Shown one piece after another: positions 19,158 to 19,452 of a stretch of DNA of 19,452 nucleotides (its first letter is position 1; each line of letters starts with the position of its first letter). Below the pieces are notes generated by a model. That model was not told where the DNA came from and did no database searches. It was given only the letters and a program-made list of their open reading frames with translations. Both the position numbers and the translations under genes were made by a program. Source of the DNA: Zancudomyces culisetae. Lineage: Eukaryota; Kickxellomycota; Harpellomycetes; Harpellales; Legeriomycetaceae. The stretch is taken from assembly GCA_001969505.1 (NCBI GenBank), contig LSSK01000333.1, positions 1 through 19,452 of the forward strand, written 5' to 3'.

Positions 19158-19452
19158 AGAGCGGACAACGAAAATAGTATCTTAGGCCTTTCTTAACCGA
19201 TAATACTTTACATATACTTTTTTTTATACTTACTAATAGCAAATAGTACTTGATATTGATATAGTTTACTTAGTGATTATTATGATTAGAACAAAAATAA
19301 AAACTATTAAAAGCATTCTTAATACGAAAATCAGAACCAGTGAAGTGATCCGCGACCTGAGTATAACTAACATAATATGTGACATACCAAACTCCGCCAT
19401 CACATTAGCTGAAAAAATATATTGTCGTATAAAATATTATACGTTATAGATT

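Larger units (their letters stand above)
16532..19452. other. 2.9-kb AT-rich region without a supportable gene
   Basis: This is the most AT-rich part of the window (G+C by eye about a quarter to 30 percent). I read both strands for spliced coding segments, as for the neighbouring triphosphatase, and found only isolated open stretches. The longest at 18828-19028 (66 codons, no ATG at its head) is within chance expectation. It contains degenerate repeats, palindromes and one broken open frame, listed separately. No tRNA, rRNA, telomeric repeat or intact transposon is visible. Confidence 0.6.

Overview
The window looks like nuclear DNA of a fungus, most likely an ascomycete outside the Saccharomyces/Candida core. 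The evidence is a fungal tunnel-type mRNA 5'-triphosphatase, a YGL114W-type OPT transporter, short GT-AG introns in most genes (59-173 nt, mostly GTAAGT- or GTATGT-like donors), a sphingolipid delta-4 desaturase (absent from S. cerevisiae), and CTG codons at conserved Leu positions, which argue against the CUG-Ser code. I cannot name the genus. No prokaryotic, phage or intact mobile-element signature is visible.

Layout, left to right. (1) 1-722, +: 3' end of SMC6. (2) 799-2807, -: a two-exon gene for a 611-aa helical-repeat protein that may be the RNA polymerase I core factor Rrn11/TAF1A. It converges on SMC6 with only 76 nt between stop codons. (3) 4008-6203, +: OPT-family transporter with one 5' intron and two possible in-frame acceptors. 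(4) 7210-9031, +: seven-exon CDP-alcohol phosphotransferase (EPT1/CPT1), with an exact UAS-INO decamer upstream. (5) 9571-11264, +: two-exon RING protein with SUMO-interaction-like motifs, a candidate SUMO-targeted ubiquitin ligase subunit. (6) 12415-13572, -: intronless sphingolipid delta-4 desaturase. (7) 14891-16531, -: an eight-exon mRNA 5'-triphosphatase (Cet1/Pct1 type). Its exons are short, so simple ORF calling mostly misses it; I rebuilt it by splicing by eye, and every junction keeps frame. (8) 16532-19452: an AT-rich stretch with no gene I can support. It holds degenerate dispersed repeats, a GC-rich palindrome and one broken open frame.

The genes do not form one pathway. They are housekeeping functions: SMC5/6 genome maintenance, possibly rDNA transcription, mRNA capping, SUMO/ubiquitin signalling, and two endoplasmic-reticulum lipid enzymes (Kennedy pathway and ceramide desaturation). 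I found no convincing evidence of a previously undescribed multi-gene system. The observations most worth testing are the UAS-INO site at EPT1, the SIM/RING architecture, the hidden triphosphatase gene, and the repeat-bearing AT-rich tail.
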